Position numbers and translations under genes: made by a program
Notes under the pieces: model-generated
Told to the model about the DNA's origin: nothing
The model's database searches: none
The model's input: the letters and a program-made list of their open reading frames with translations, nothing else
In this document: positions 24,427-32,406 of the stretch, in pieces
Layout of the letters: each line of letters begins with the position of its first letter
Numbering within the stretch: position 1 is the first letter of the stretch
DNA from: Mycobacteroides chelonae CCUG 47445
GTDB lineage: Bacteria; Actinomycetota; Actinomycetes; Mycobacteriales; Mycobacteriaceae
Direction of reading: 5' to 3'
Length of the DNA stretch: 64,000 bases
NCBI RefSeq assembly: GCF_001632805.1
Contig: NZ_CP007220.1
Span: forward strand, 1,922,001 to 1,986,000

Positions 24427-25535
24427 GAGTTCTCGTCGAAGCTGACGGTGGTTCGCGCGGTAACCCCGGATTGGCCGGATATGGCGCAGTGGTTTTCGCA
24501 CCCGATCACGAGACGGTGTTGGGGGAGGCCTGCGAGGCGATCGGACACGCCACCAACAATGTGGCCGAATATCGCGGTCTGATAGCGGGATTGGCGGAGG
24601 CAGCACGCCTGGGCGCCACCGAAGTCAGCGTCTCCATGGACTCCAAACTTGTCGTCGAGCAGATGTCGGGCCGCTGGAAGGTCAAGCACCCCGACCTGAT
24701 CACGCTGTATCAGCAGGCCGTCACCGCCGCGATGCAGTTCGAATCCGTCAGCTACCGGTGGATACCCCGGGAACGCAACAAGCATGCCGACCGGCTGGCC
24801 AATGAGGCGATGGACCGCGCGAGCGGCATCGAGCCCAAAGTGCCGAAGAAGCCGAAGGAACCCAAGGAGTCCAACGAAACCAAGGCTGCCGATGCCGCGC
24901 CGGGCTGGACGGGTGCGCGCGGCAAGCCCACTCGAATGCTGTTGCTGCGCCATGGCCAGACCGAACTGTCGGTGCAGCGCCGCTACTCGGGGCGTGGAAA
25001 TCCCGAGTTGACCGCGCTGGGGCGTGAGCAGGCCGCGAACGCGGCGCGCTACCTGGCGAGCCGCGGCGGCATCGCCGCCGTCATCAGCTCTCCGTTGGGT
25101 CGTGCCAAGGAGACCGCTGCCGCGGCTGCCGACGCGCTGGGAGTTCCGTTGACCGTCGATGACGATCTGATCGAGACCGACTTCGGCAAGTGGGAGGGTT
25201 TGACGTTCTCGGAGGCCTCCGAGCGCGATCCGGAGCTGCACGCGCAGTGGCTCAGCGACACGTCGGTGACTCCGCCGGAAGGGGAGAGCTTCGACACCGT
25301 GCATCATCGAGTACGTCGTGCACGCAATCGGATCATCGCCGAGTACGGCGGCGCAACGGTCTTGGTGGTCTCTCATGTCACGCCGATCAAGACGCTGCTG
25401 CGTCTGGCGCTGGACGCCGGACCGAGCCTGCTGTATCGGCTACACCTTGATCTGGCATCGCTGAGCATCGCCGAGTTCTATTCAGATGGGCCGGCTTCGG
25501 TGCGACTCGTCAACGAGACCTCATACCTGACTTAG
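24423..25535 (+). CDS. Bifunctional RNase HI / CobC-type acid phosphatase (Rv2228c-like)
   Basis: 370 residues. The N-terminal RNase H domain (1-140) has D-G-G-S-R-G-N-P-G, an Asp in S-M-D-S-K and Arg/Asn-rich W-I-P-R-E-R-N. A Lys/Pro-rich linker (140-165) leads to a phosphoglycerate-mutase-type phosphatase domain with L-L-R-H-G-Q-T-E, S-S-P-L-G-R and a late S-H-V-T-P. The M. tuberculosis homologue cleaves RNA in RNA-DNA hybrids and has phosphatase activity related to alpha-ribazole phosphatase, tying the gene to cobalamin synthesis. Start GTG 24423 overlaps the preceding stop. It is the last gene of the operon. Confidence 0.9.
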   Translation: MRVLVEADGGSRGNPGLAGYGAVVFAPDHETVLGEACEAIGHATNNVAEYRGLIAGLAEAARLGATEVSVSMDSKLVVEQMSGRWKVKHPDLITLYQQAVTAAMQFESVSYRWIPRERNKHADRLANEAMDRASGIEPKVPKKPKEPKESNETKAADAAPGWTGARGKPTRMLLLRHGQTELSVQRRYSGRGNPELTALGREQAANAARYLASRGGIAAVISSPLGRAKETAAAAADALGVPLTVDDDLIETDFGKWEGLTFSEASERDPELHAQWLSDTSVTPPEGESFDTVHHRVRRARNRIIAEYGGATVLVVSHVTPIKTLLRLALDAGPSLLYRLHLDLASLSIAEFYSDGPASVRLVNETSYLT

Positions 25536-25538
25536 GCT
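25533..25538 (+). promoter_or_regulatory. -10 box TAGGCT for leaderless HugZ-like gene
   Basis: TAGGCT is 6 bases from the ATG at 25545, identical in sequence and spacing to the box before the LpqN-like gene at 12520. It overlaps the stop (TAG) of the RNase H gene, so the gene can be transcribed apart from that operon. Confidence 0.55.
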
Positions 25539-25544
25539 GTCGCC

Positions 25545-26348
25545 ATGGCTTCTCGTGATCACGGTGATCCGGGCGATGCGCCCACCATTGCCCCGCCCCT
25601 TGAAGACGTCGCCAACCCGGCCCGGCCCTCGGCCGCCGAGGAGGCCAGAACGGTCGCGGCGTCTACGAACACCGCGACGTTGGCCAGTTTGTCTGCCGAC
25701 GGTGACCCGTGGGCCTCGTTGGTCACCTATGGGCTGCTGGGCGGAGCACCCGTGCTCTGCGTATCGCAGATGGCCGAACACGGACGCAATCTGATACGTG
25801 ATGCCAGGGCCAGCCTGTCCATCGTGGCGCCCAACGCGCCCGAGGATCCGTTGGCCAACACCCGGATCACCCTCGCCGGGAAGGTGCGGCGGCCCGGCGC
25901 CGAGGAGTTGTCCGCGGCCCGCGAGGCGCATATCGCGGCAGTGCCCGCGGCGCGGTACTACATCGACTACAGCGATTTCGCCGTCTGGATTCTGGATGTC
26001 GAACGCGTGCGCTGGGTAGGCGGTTACGGCCGCATGGACTCGGCCAGTGGCGCCGATTACGACTCGGCCGCACCCGATCCGGTGTCGACGAAGGCAGCCG
26101 GCGCCGTCAGTCACCTCAACGACGACCACGGGCAGGCGCTGCTCGCGATGGCACAACGACTGGGTGGATACCCGGACGCCACGGAGGCTCGTTGTGAGGG
26201 AGCCGACCGGTACGGGTTGGACATCCGGGTGAACACACCGCGCGGTTGGTCCGTGACCCGAGTCGGCTACGTCAACCCCATCGACTCGCTGGACGAACTC
26301 CGGGGTGCGACCGTGCAACTGGCGCGGCTCTCGGCCCCGGGCGCATAG
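25545..26348 (+). CDS. HugZ-like haem-binding / PNPOx-fold protein with DUF2470
   Basis: 267 residues. The N-terminal split-barrel domain is of the pyridoxamine-phosphate-oxidase type (T-A-T-L-A-S-L-S-A-D-G-D-P near residue 45, S-Q-M-A-E-H-G-R-N-L). A C-terminal DUF2470 domain starts about residue 180 (A-V-S-H-L-N-D-D-H-G-Q-A-L). This order is that of HugZ/HutZ haem-degrading proteins and of many uncharacterised actinobacterial paralogues. Haem or flavin binding is likely, but oxygenase activity is not shown. It is cytosolic and leaderless. Confidence 0.75.
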   Translation: MASRDHGDPGDAPTIAPPLEDVANPARPSAAEEARTVAASTNTATLASLSADGDPWASLVTYGLLGGAPVLCVSQMAEHGRNLIRDARASLSIVAPNAPEDPLANTRITLAGKVRRPGAEELSAAREAHIAAVPAARYYIDYSDFAVWILDVERVRWVGGYGRMDSASGADYDSAAPDPVSTKAAGAVSHLNDDHGQALLAMAQRLGGYPDATEARCEGADRYGLDIRVNTPRGWSVTRVGYVNPIDSLDELRGATVQLARLSAPGA

Positions 26349-26442
26349 CGCGCGGAGGCTTCGATGTCCACCAATCAGCAAGATTGTGGATAACTCGCAC
26401 TGCGGTCGAACGACTGTGGAGAACAACAGAAGTCGAGGCGTA

Positions 26443-26465
26443 TCGAACTGATGTTCGAGTACCGT
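26443..26465 (+). promoter_or_regulatory. SOS box plus -10 of the HNH gene
   Basis: TCGAAC-TGAT-GTTCGA (26443-26458) is a perfect LexA operator, followed at 26460-26465 by TACCGT, 7 nt from the GTG at 26473. The gene should be repressed by LexA and induced by DNA damage. SOS control of 13E12-type genes is known in M. tuberculosis. Confidence 0.8.
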
Positions 26466-26472
26466 TGCTCAT

Positions 26473-27642
26473 GTGTTTGAGAGTGATCCAGCTGTGCGTG
26501 CGGCGTGGCTCGTCGAACGAATCGCCGAGCTAGAGCGGGTGAAAGCCGCCGCTGCCGCGGAACAGGCCCACGCGGCGGTGCTGTTCGACCGTGCGCGCCG
26601 CGAAGAAGAGGCCGCTGCCGGTGTGCCACGACGACGCCAAGGGGCGGGCGTGGCCACCGAGATCGCCTTGGCGCGGCGAGATTCGCCGGCTCGTGGCGGT
26701 CGTCATCTCGGCTTGGCGAAGGCGCTCGTGAACGAAATGCCCCATACGCTTGCGGCGTTGGAGTGCGGAGCGCTGAATGAATGGCGCGCGACCATCCTGG
26801 TGCGTGAAACCGCTTACCTTGCCGTCGAAGATCGGCAGAAGATCGACGTCGAGATGTGCGCGGACTCGTCCCGTCTGCGGGGGATGGGCGATGCCCGCCT
26901 GACGGCGGAGGCGAAACGTCTGGCGTATCGACTCGATGCGGAAGCCGTGGTGCGCCGCGCGCGCCGGGCCGAGAACGAACGCCGAGTGTCCATCCGTCCG
27001 GCTCCCGACACCATGACGTACCTGACGGCTCTGCTCCCGGTGAAACAGGGTGTGGCGGTCTATGCGGCTCTCAAACGTGCCGCGGACGCATCGATGGATC
27101 CCGTTCGCGGCCAAGGGCAGATCATGGCAGACACCCTGGTGGAACGAGTGACCGGCGTACCGTCGGCCGAGGTGGTTCCCGTGGGCGTCAACATCACGAT
27201 CTCCGATGAGGCGCTACTGGGCGGAGGTGTCGAACCCGCGACGATCGCAGGTCATGGGCCCGTCCCGGCCGCTGTTGCGCGCCGGCTCATATCGGATGCC
27301 GTCAGTGCCGGCGCGAAGGTTCTCGCGCGACGGCTGTACCGGCACTGCGGTACAGGCGCACTGGTCGGTGCGGAGTCGGGAAGTCGTTTGTTCCCCAAGG
27401 GATTAGCGGAGCTGATTGACCTGCGCGATCAGACCTGCCGGACGCCATACTGCGACGCCCGGATTCGGCACCACGACCATGTTGTGGGCAGCGCTCAGGG
27501 TGGGGCTACCTCACTCGAGAACGGTCAAGGCCTCTGCGAGCGTTGCAATTACGTGAAGGAGTCCCCGGGATGGAGACATACGGTCGCGATCACGACGCCG
27601 ACGGGATCGGTCTATCACTCGACCGCCCCGCCGCTGCCGTGA
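26473..27642 (+). CDS. 13E12-family (DUF222) HNH endonuclease-like protein
   Basis: 389 residues. The DUF222 domain (about 1-250) has the family's long helices (L-E-R-V-K-A-A-A-A-A-E-Q) and repeated Arg/Glu motifs. A C-terminal HNH domain (about 320-370) carries paired cysteines (C-R-T-P-Y-C...C-E-R-C-N) and the H-H-D-H-V core followed by N in L-E-N-G. These proteins occur in many copies in mycobacteria and are probably selfish or DNA-repair-linked nucleases. Start GTG 26473 lies directly downstream of an SOS box. It overlaps the convergent membrane gene by 28 bases. Confidence 0.85.
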   Translation: MFESDPAVRAAWLVERIAELERVKAAAAAEQAHAAVLFDRARREEEAAAGVPRRRQGAGVATEIALARRDSPARGGRHLGLAKALVNEMPHTLAALECGALNEWRATILVRETAYLAVEDRQKIDVEMCADSSRLRGMGDARLTAEAKRLAYRLDAEAVVRRARRAENERRVSIRPAPDTMTYLTALLPVKQGVAVYAALKRAADASMDPVRGQGQIMADTLVERVTGVPSAEVVPVGVNITISDEALLGGGVEPATIAGHGPVPAAVARRLISDAVSAGAKVLARRLYRHCGTGALVGAESGSRLFPKGLAELIDLRDQTCRTPYCDARIRHHDHVVGSAQGGATSLENGQGLCERCNYVKESPGWRHTVAITTPTGSVYHSTAPPLP

Positions 27643-27920
27643 GTAAACGGCCACAAGGCGAGAACAAATATGCCGACTATCGCGACCGGTGCGATGAACG
27701 GCAGCCAGGAGGAATGTCCCGCCGGTATGGCTGCCGCGAGCAATGCCACGCAGCCGAGGAGCAGTGCGGGGAGGATCTGGGACGGCCATCGCCGGGTATA
27801 CGCGACCGACAGGCAAATCACGGCGGCCAGGCCGCAGATCATCGCGACTACTGGGGAAGTATCAGTGCGCGCCAAGATGCCGATCACCAGCAGCACGGCC
27901 ACGACCACGCCCGCTTTCAC
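27615..27920 (-). CDS. Small four-segment membrane protein ending the MoxR operon (Rv3162c-like)
   Basis: 101 residues from GTG 27920, which overlaps the DUF58 stop (GTGA). The protein is nearly all membrane: predicted segments at residues about 5-22, 26-42, 50-70 and 75-92, with short charged loops (Y-T-R-R-W near 48). A frame that starts further upstream would read through the DUF58 gene and has non-coding composition. It matches in position the small integral membrane protein that follows moxR3 and a DUF58 gene in M. tuberculosis. Its function is unknown. Confidence 0.65.
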   Translation of the reverse strand: MKAGVVVAVLLVIGILARTDTSPVVAMICGLAAVICLSVAYTRRWPSQILPALLLGCVALLAAAIPAGHSSWLPFIAPVAIVGIFVLALWPFTHGSGGAVE

Positions 27921-29146
27921 GGGCGTCGTCCCACTCGCGGGCGCCGTGGCAGCAAGTGCATGGCGTGGTTCAGCCCGGAATCGTGGCTCCACCCGACCAC
28001 GTCGACTCCCGTGACGGCGATATTTCGGTACATCCGTGAGCGTTCCAACCGCCACCAGCGGGCGACGATCGGATCAGGTTCTTCACGAAAGGGGGAGTGG
28101 TCGAGCACGTCGACGACCAGAACCGGGTGCCCGCGCCGCCGAAGATCGGTGAGTGCCAGCCCGAAATCGGCGTTCAGCAGGGTGGAAAATGCCACTACGA
28201 TCGCGTTGGGCGGCATGGCGGCGCGCGGGGCAAGCGCACTACTGCTGTGCGAATGCCATTCTCCGGCATCGAGAATGGCGTCAAGCAGGCGATAGAACTG
28301 ATGGCGACCGATATTCGGGGTAAGCCATCGCGGGGCACTGCCCAGCAAGACCACGCCCGCCCGGTCACCGCGCTGCAACACCGATTGCACCAGCTGGGCG
28401 GCGCCGCGTGCGGACCGCTCCGTCGCCACCGTCGCCGGCCCCGAGGGTTGAGGGTAGGTGTCAATCAGAACGACAACGTCGGCGGCTCGATCGGTGAGTC
28501 GGTCGGTGACGTGCAACTGGCCCCGCCGCGCACTGACCCGCCAATTGACCGTGCGCAGTGAGTCACCCGGGACATACTCGCGAATATCGGCGTACTCGAC
28601 GCCGGGGCCGTGATGACGCGTGAGATGCGTGCCGATGCGGTCCGGAAGGTCGGCGGGCGGCAGCGTGATGTCCTGCGGATCTGCCAAGGGATATACCCGC
28701 AGCTCGGCCACGGGCAGAGTCACCGGAGCCCCGACCCACAGCCCGGAAACCGAGAGCGTCTGAACCTCAACCGCAAGGGTGTACCGGCCCCAGCGTTGCG
28801 CCGACACACGCATCGTCACCTGGCTGGGCGTTGTCGCCTTATCCACCTCGATCTGTAGACCGTCGACCGGCACCGCACGCAGCCGACGCACCACCGCCGG
28901 TTCGGCAGCCCCCGCCGACGCGGTGATTGTCACCGTCTCAGACTCCAAGCACCGTAACGTTTCTGACTCGTCGCGGACCCATACCCGCGCGGGTACGGGC
29001 CGTTTGGCTGCGCCGACGAGCACACCGATGAGCGGCGCCGCGAAAACGACCAGCTGCCACCTGCCCGTCACCATCGCCAGCGTCAACGCGATGCCGGCAC
29101 ATGCCGCCAGCACCGACACCAATGGAGATGCGCGCCAACTGGTCAT
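27917..29146 (-). CDS. DUF58 protein of the MoxR operon
   Basis: 409 residues from ATG 29146 (ATGA overlap with the moxR stop). Two N-terminal membrane segments (about 8-45) are followed by a beta-rich part and the DUF58 signature R-E-Y-V-P-G-D-S-L-R-T-V-N-W-R-V-S-A-R with a von Willebrand A-like core (V-V-L-I-D-T). DUF58 proteins form units with MoxR AAA+ ATPases, which are thought to act as chaperones or to load metals on VWA-type partners. The partner here is not known. Confidence 0.8.
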   Translation of the reverse strand: MTSWRASPLVSVLAACAGIALTLAMVTGRWQLVVFAAPLIGVLVGAAKRPVPARVWVRDESETLRCLESETVTITASAGAAEPAVVRRLRAVPVDGLQIEVDKATTPSQVTMRVSAQRWGRYTLAVEVQTLSVSGLWVGAPVTLPVAELRVYPLADPQDITLPPADLPDRIGTHLTRHHGPGVEYADIREYVPGDSLRTVNWRVSARRGQLHVTDRLTDRAADVVVLIDTYPQPSGPATVATERSARGAAQLVQSVLQRGDRAGVVLLGSAPRWLTPNIGRHQFYRLLDAILDAGEWHSHSSSALAPRAAMPPNAIVVAFSTLLNADFGLALTDLRRRGHPVLVVDVLDHSPFREEPDPIVARWWRLERSRMYRNIAVTGVDVVGWSHDSGLNHAMHLLPRRPRVGRRP

Positions 29147-30105
29147 CCCGACGCTCGCGGTACCGGTAGCCGGTGCAGCAGCTCGTCGACCACATGTGCA
29201 CCGGTGATGCGGCGCACCCACATCTCGGGGCGCAGACTGATCCGGTGCGCCACCGCGGGCACCGCAAGCGCCTTGACGTCCTCAGGTATCACAAAGTCGC
29301 GGCCCAGCAGCATGGCGCGGGCCCGCGACATCTGCACCAGATCCAGCTCGGCGCGCGGACTGGCGCCCACCTCGACATGTGAGTGCGTGCGCGTCGCGGC
29401 GGCCAGCGCGACAATGTAACGAAGCACGTCCGGATGCACCGAAACGTGCTCCACGGCTTCCCGCATCATGACAAGGTCTTCGGCGGCGATCACCTGTGAG
29501 ACCGTCGGCTGTGCCGATCCCCGGCTCAATCGACGCTGCAGCATCTCGATCTCGAGATCCTCGCTGAGGTATCCCAATTGCAGCCGGATCGCGAATCGGT
29601 CCAGCTGCGCCTCCGGCAGCGGATAGGTTCCCTCGTACTCGATGGGATTGTCCGTTGCCAGCACCACGAAAGGTGCTGGCAGTCGGCGAGTTTCACCGTC
29701 GATGCTGACCTGACCCTCCGCCATGGCCTCCAACAGTGCCGATTGCGTCTTCGGTGGGGTTCGGTTGATCTCGTCCGCCAGCAGGAGATTCGTGAAGATC
29801 GGTCCGGTCCGAAACTCGAACCGCCCGGATGACATGTCGTAGATCGTGGAGCCCAGCAGATCCGCAGGCAGCAGATCGGGAGTGAATTGCACCCGGGCGA
29901 ATTCGAGTCCCAGCGCGGCCGCGAACGACCGGGCGATCAGCGTCTTGCCCAGGCCCGGCAGATCTTCGATGAGGACATGCCCGCGCGCGAGGATTGTCAG
30001 CAGAATCAGTTGCAACGCATCGCGTTTCCCGACTACTACCCGCTCGATCTCGGTCAGCACTGCATCCGCGTGCTGGGTCGCGACGGAAACCGGAAGTGTC
30101 GTCAC
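29143..30105 (-). CDS. moxR3: MoxR-family AAA+ ATPase
   Basis: 320 residues with Walker A G-L-P-G-L-G-K-T (about 50-57), Walker B L-L-L-A-D-E-I-N-R (about 108-116), sensor 1 A-T-D-N-P-I and the C-terminal lid, all typical of the MoxR branch. Such ATPases act as chaperones for assembly of specific partner proteins. The five-gene order (DUF4129-like, small protein, MoxR, DUF58, small membrane protein) agrees with my memory of Rv3166c-Rv3162c, hence the tentative symbol moxR3. Its start overlaps the preceding stop by 4 bases. Confidence 0.8.
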   Translation of the reverse strand: MTTLPVSVATQHADAVLTEIERVVVGKRDALQLILLTILARGHVLIEDLPGLGKTLIARSFAAALGLEFARVQFTPDLLPADLLGSTIYDMSSGRFEFRTGPIFTNLLLADEINRTPPKTQSALLEAMAEGQVSIDGETRRLPAPFVVLATDNPIEYEGTYPLPEAQLDRFAIRLQLGYLSEDLEIEMLQRRLSRGSAQPTVSQVIAAEDLVMMREAVEHVSVHPDVLRYIVALAAATRTHSHVEVGASPRAELDLVQMSRARAMLLGRDFVIPEDVKALAVPAVAHRISLRPEMWVRRITGAHVVDELLHRLPVPRASG

Positions 30106-30587
30106 ATCTGCTCCAAGCGTTCGAGTATCGATTGCAATACCGCACGGCCGGGGGCCGGCTCGGCGCGGTCAACATGCGAGGCGCCGTTCGGATCGACCCA
30201 ACGCCACAACTCGGGGCCAAACGTCACGCGGCCGGTCTCGGCAAGTGCGGCGCGATCTTTCGACTGTCGATGACCCGCCGCCATCGCGAAGTCGGCCGCG
30301 ATCAACGGGCGCAGGTGCCGATCCCAGTCGCCGCGGGTCCGCTCGGCCCAGCTGATCCTCGCCTCGGCCCGTGCTAGCCATCGGTACAAGGTCTCGTCGG
30401 CCGCAAGACTGGCCGAAGGCAACGGCTTAGGCCCAGGCGCACTGTGCAGCTGCCTCCAGAGCAGATAGAGAGCGACGGCAACCACCGCGCCGGTGATCGC
30501 AAGAGTGTGCGCGCGCAGTGGGCTGGCAGCCACACATGCCTCGGCCACGATCACCATCAGCAGTACAGCGGTCGCGAGCCACTTCAT
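30102..30587 (-). CDS. Two-helix membrane protein of the MoxR operon (Rv3165c-like)
   Basis: 161 residues. Two membrane segments at the N-terminus (about 3-18 and 28-44, with a short loop R-A-H-T) precede a cytosolic domain of helical character with R-W-L-A-R-A-E-A and W-A-E-R-T-R-G-D-W-D-R-H-L-R-P-L. No catalytic motif is seen. It overlaps both neighbours by 4 bases (ATGA on each side), so it is translated in step with them. It could anchor the MoxR ATPase to the membrane; that is inferred. Confidence 0.65.
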   Translation of the reverse strand: MKWLATAVLLMVIVAEACVAASPLRAHTLAITGAVVAVALYLLWRQLHSAPGPKPLPSASLAADETLYRWLARAEARISWAERTRGDWDRHLRPLIAADFAMAAGHRQSKDRAALAETGRVTFGPELWRWVDPNGASHVDRAEPAPGRAVLQSILERLEQM

Positions 30588-31510
30588 GGCCTACTCCGCA
30601 GGTCGTCCAACACGGTCTGTAGCCATCGCACCGCGGATTCCCGATCGGTCTGCGTCATCCGGTGCGGGCTGAATCGGGCCTCCGAAAAGAGCGAGACAAG
30701 CTGAGTGCCGGCCTGCGATTGCAGGGCACCAAGATGGACCGCTCGCTGCAGGACTTCTGACGGGGTATCCGAGGCAAGTGGTGCTGCCTCGGGCGCGGCG
30801 GTGAGCCCCTGCTCCATGGCCGCGTAGCAGGCGATGATGGATGCGCGCGGATCGCGCCCCGGTTCGGCCACCTCTGCGAGACCGAGTTCAACGAGGTGGG
30901 CCAGGGATCCCGGTGTGGCATCGGCGGCCCCGGATTCCCCGGGAGGATCGCCGTCGGCATCCACGGTGTCCGGGTCATTGCGTCGCAATACGAAAACCAT
31001 GACAGCGATACCGATCAACACCACGCCCAGGATCACCATGGGCATTCCGGGCTCGTCCCGTTCCGGCACATCACCGGGTGCCTTGCGCGTCGGGGCGTCC
31101 GCGGGCCGGCTTGGCGCGGAAGTGCCGGGAACGGATTCGCGCACCGGAGGATTACCGGTCGGCCTGCTCAGATAGAGGGACATCCACACCGCCCCCACTA
31201 AGACAAGCGCACTGGCGGCCGCAATGAGGGCCTCGCGCCGAGTCAAACCCCGAAACCGTAAATACGACGGGCTCTCGGTCGGCACCGGCATGCCGGGGCG
31301 GCGCCTGCGCAAGCTCAACAAGATAAGTATGGCTGCGACACCACATAACAAGAGCTGCAACGCTATTGAGCGTGGCTCATCGCGAGGTTCCTCGGGCCGG
31401 GGGAGCACCTTCGTGTCCGGCGGCAGGTAGCTGCGCAGTGCGACAACCGATAGCGCGACCAGGACGATGAGCCCGCTCGCTCGCAAGAACAGTCTGTTGT
31501 CACTGTTCAT
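30584..31510 (-). CDS. DUF4129 membrane protein, first gene of the MoxR operon
   Basis: 308 residues. Membrane segments lie at about 8-25, 48-63, 95-112 and 155-172, with a Pro-rich exposed loop between the last two. The cytosolic C-terminal domain (from 205) is DUF4129-like: D-P-R-A-S-I-I-A-C-Y-A-A-M-E, D-T-P-S-E-V-L-Q-R-A, L-F-S-E-A-R-F-S-P-H. In TgpA-type transglutaminases a DUF4129 tail follows the enzyme domain; here the enzyme part is absent. It lies 43 nt after the VOC gene on the same strand. Confidence 0.7.
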   Translation of the reverse strand: MNSDNRLFLRASGLIVLVALSVVALRSYLPPDTKVLPRPEEPRDEPRSIALQLLLCGVAAILILLSLRRRRPGMPVPTESPSYLRFRGLTRREALIAAASALVLVGAVWMSLYLSRPTGNPPVRESVPGTSAPSRPADAPTRKAPGDVPERDEPGMPMVILGVVLIGIAVMVFVLRRNDPDTVDADGDPPGESGAADATPGSLAHLVELGLAEVAEPGRDPRASIIACYAAMEQGLTAAPEAAPLASDTPSEVLQRAVHLGALQSQAGTQLVSLFSEARFSPHRMTQTDRESAVRWLQTVLDDLRSRP

Positions 31511-31553
31511 GCCTCATCGTCACATGTAGAGGGCTGTTCGCGTCAGCAGACGG

Positions 31554-31937
31554 TCACGAATAGGTGCCCTCGGGAATGAGGTTCGTAATGCAGAAGGGGT
31601 GACCGGCCGGGTCGATCAGCACCCGCCATCCGCCCGGATTCGGCTGGGTTTCGGCCTTGGTCGCGCCGAGCCCCAGAATGCGTGCCTCTTCGGCATCCAG
31701 ATCTGCTGCCGCCAGTTCGAGATGCAGTTGTTTCGGGACAGCCCCGGCCGGCCAGTCCGGCACGCGATGGTCTGCCACGCGCTGAAAGGTCAACAGCACG
31801 GCGGCGCCCTTCACCGCGACGAACTCCTCGCTTTCGAACAGGATCTCCAGGTCAAGGACCTGCTGGTAGAACCGGGCCAGCGCCGCCGGATCTGTGCAGT
31901 CGATCGATATCGCGCCTAGTCGAGCCGTTGTCGTCAT
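31554..31937 (-). CDS. VOC/glyoxalase-like protein
   Basis: 127 residues, one vicinal-oxygen-chelate fold: beta-strand R-L-G-A-I-S-I-D, helix P-A-A-L-A-R-F-Y, then L-E-I-L-F, a histidine-containing L-H-L-E-L-A strand and the end D-P-A-G-H-P-F. The putative metal ligands of glyoxalase (His, Glu) are only partly present, so it may be a resistance-type or binding protein. It is divergent from rnpB, 32 bases apart. Confidence 0.75.
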   Translation of the reverse strand: MTTTARLGAISIDCTDPAALARFYQQVLDLEILFESEEFVAVKGAAVLLTFQRVADHRVPDWPAGAVPKQLHLELAAADLDAEEARILGLGATKAETQPNPGGWRVLIDPAGHPFCITNLIPEGTYS

Positions 31938-31969
31938 GGTGGTGAGCTTGTCACGAGTACGATGACCGC

Positions 31970-32381
<412 letters not shown>

Positions 32382-32394
32382 TCTTAGCCTGGAT

Positions 32395-32400
32395 TACTCT
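32395..32400 (+). promoter_or_regulatory. -10 box TACTCT between rnpB and the RNB gene
   Basis: TACTCT is 6 bases from GTG 32407, which argues for a leaderless transcript and for that GTG over GTG 32404. A second candidate box, TAGCCT (32385-32390), lies at the rnpB 3' end. No terminator hairpin is visible after rnpB. Confidence 0.5.
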
Positions 32401-32406
32401 GGCGTG

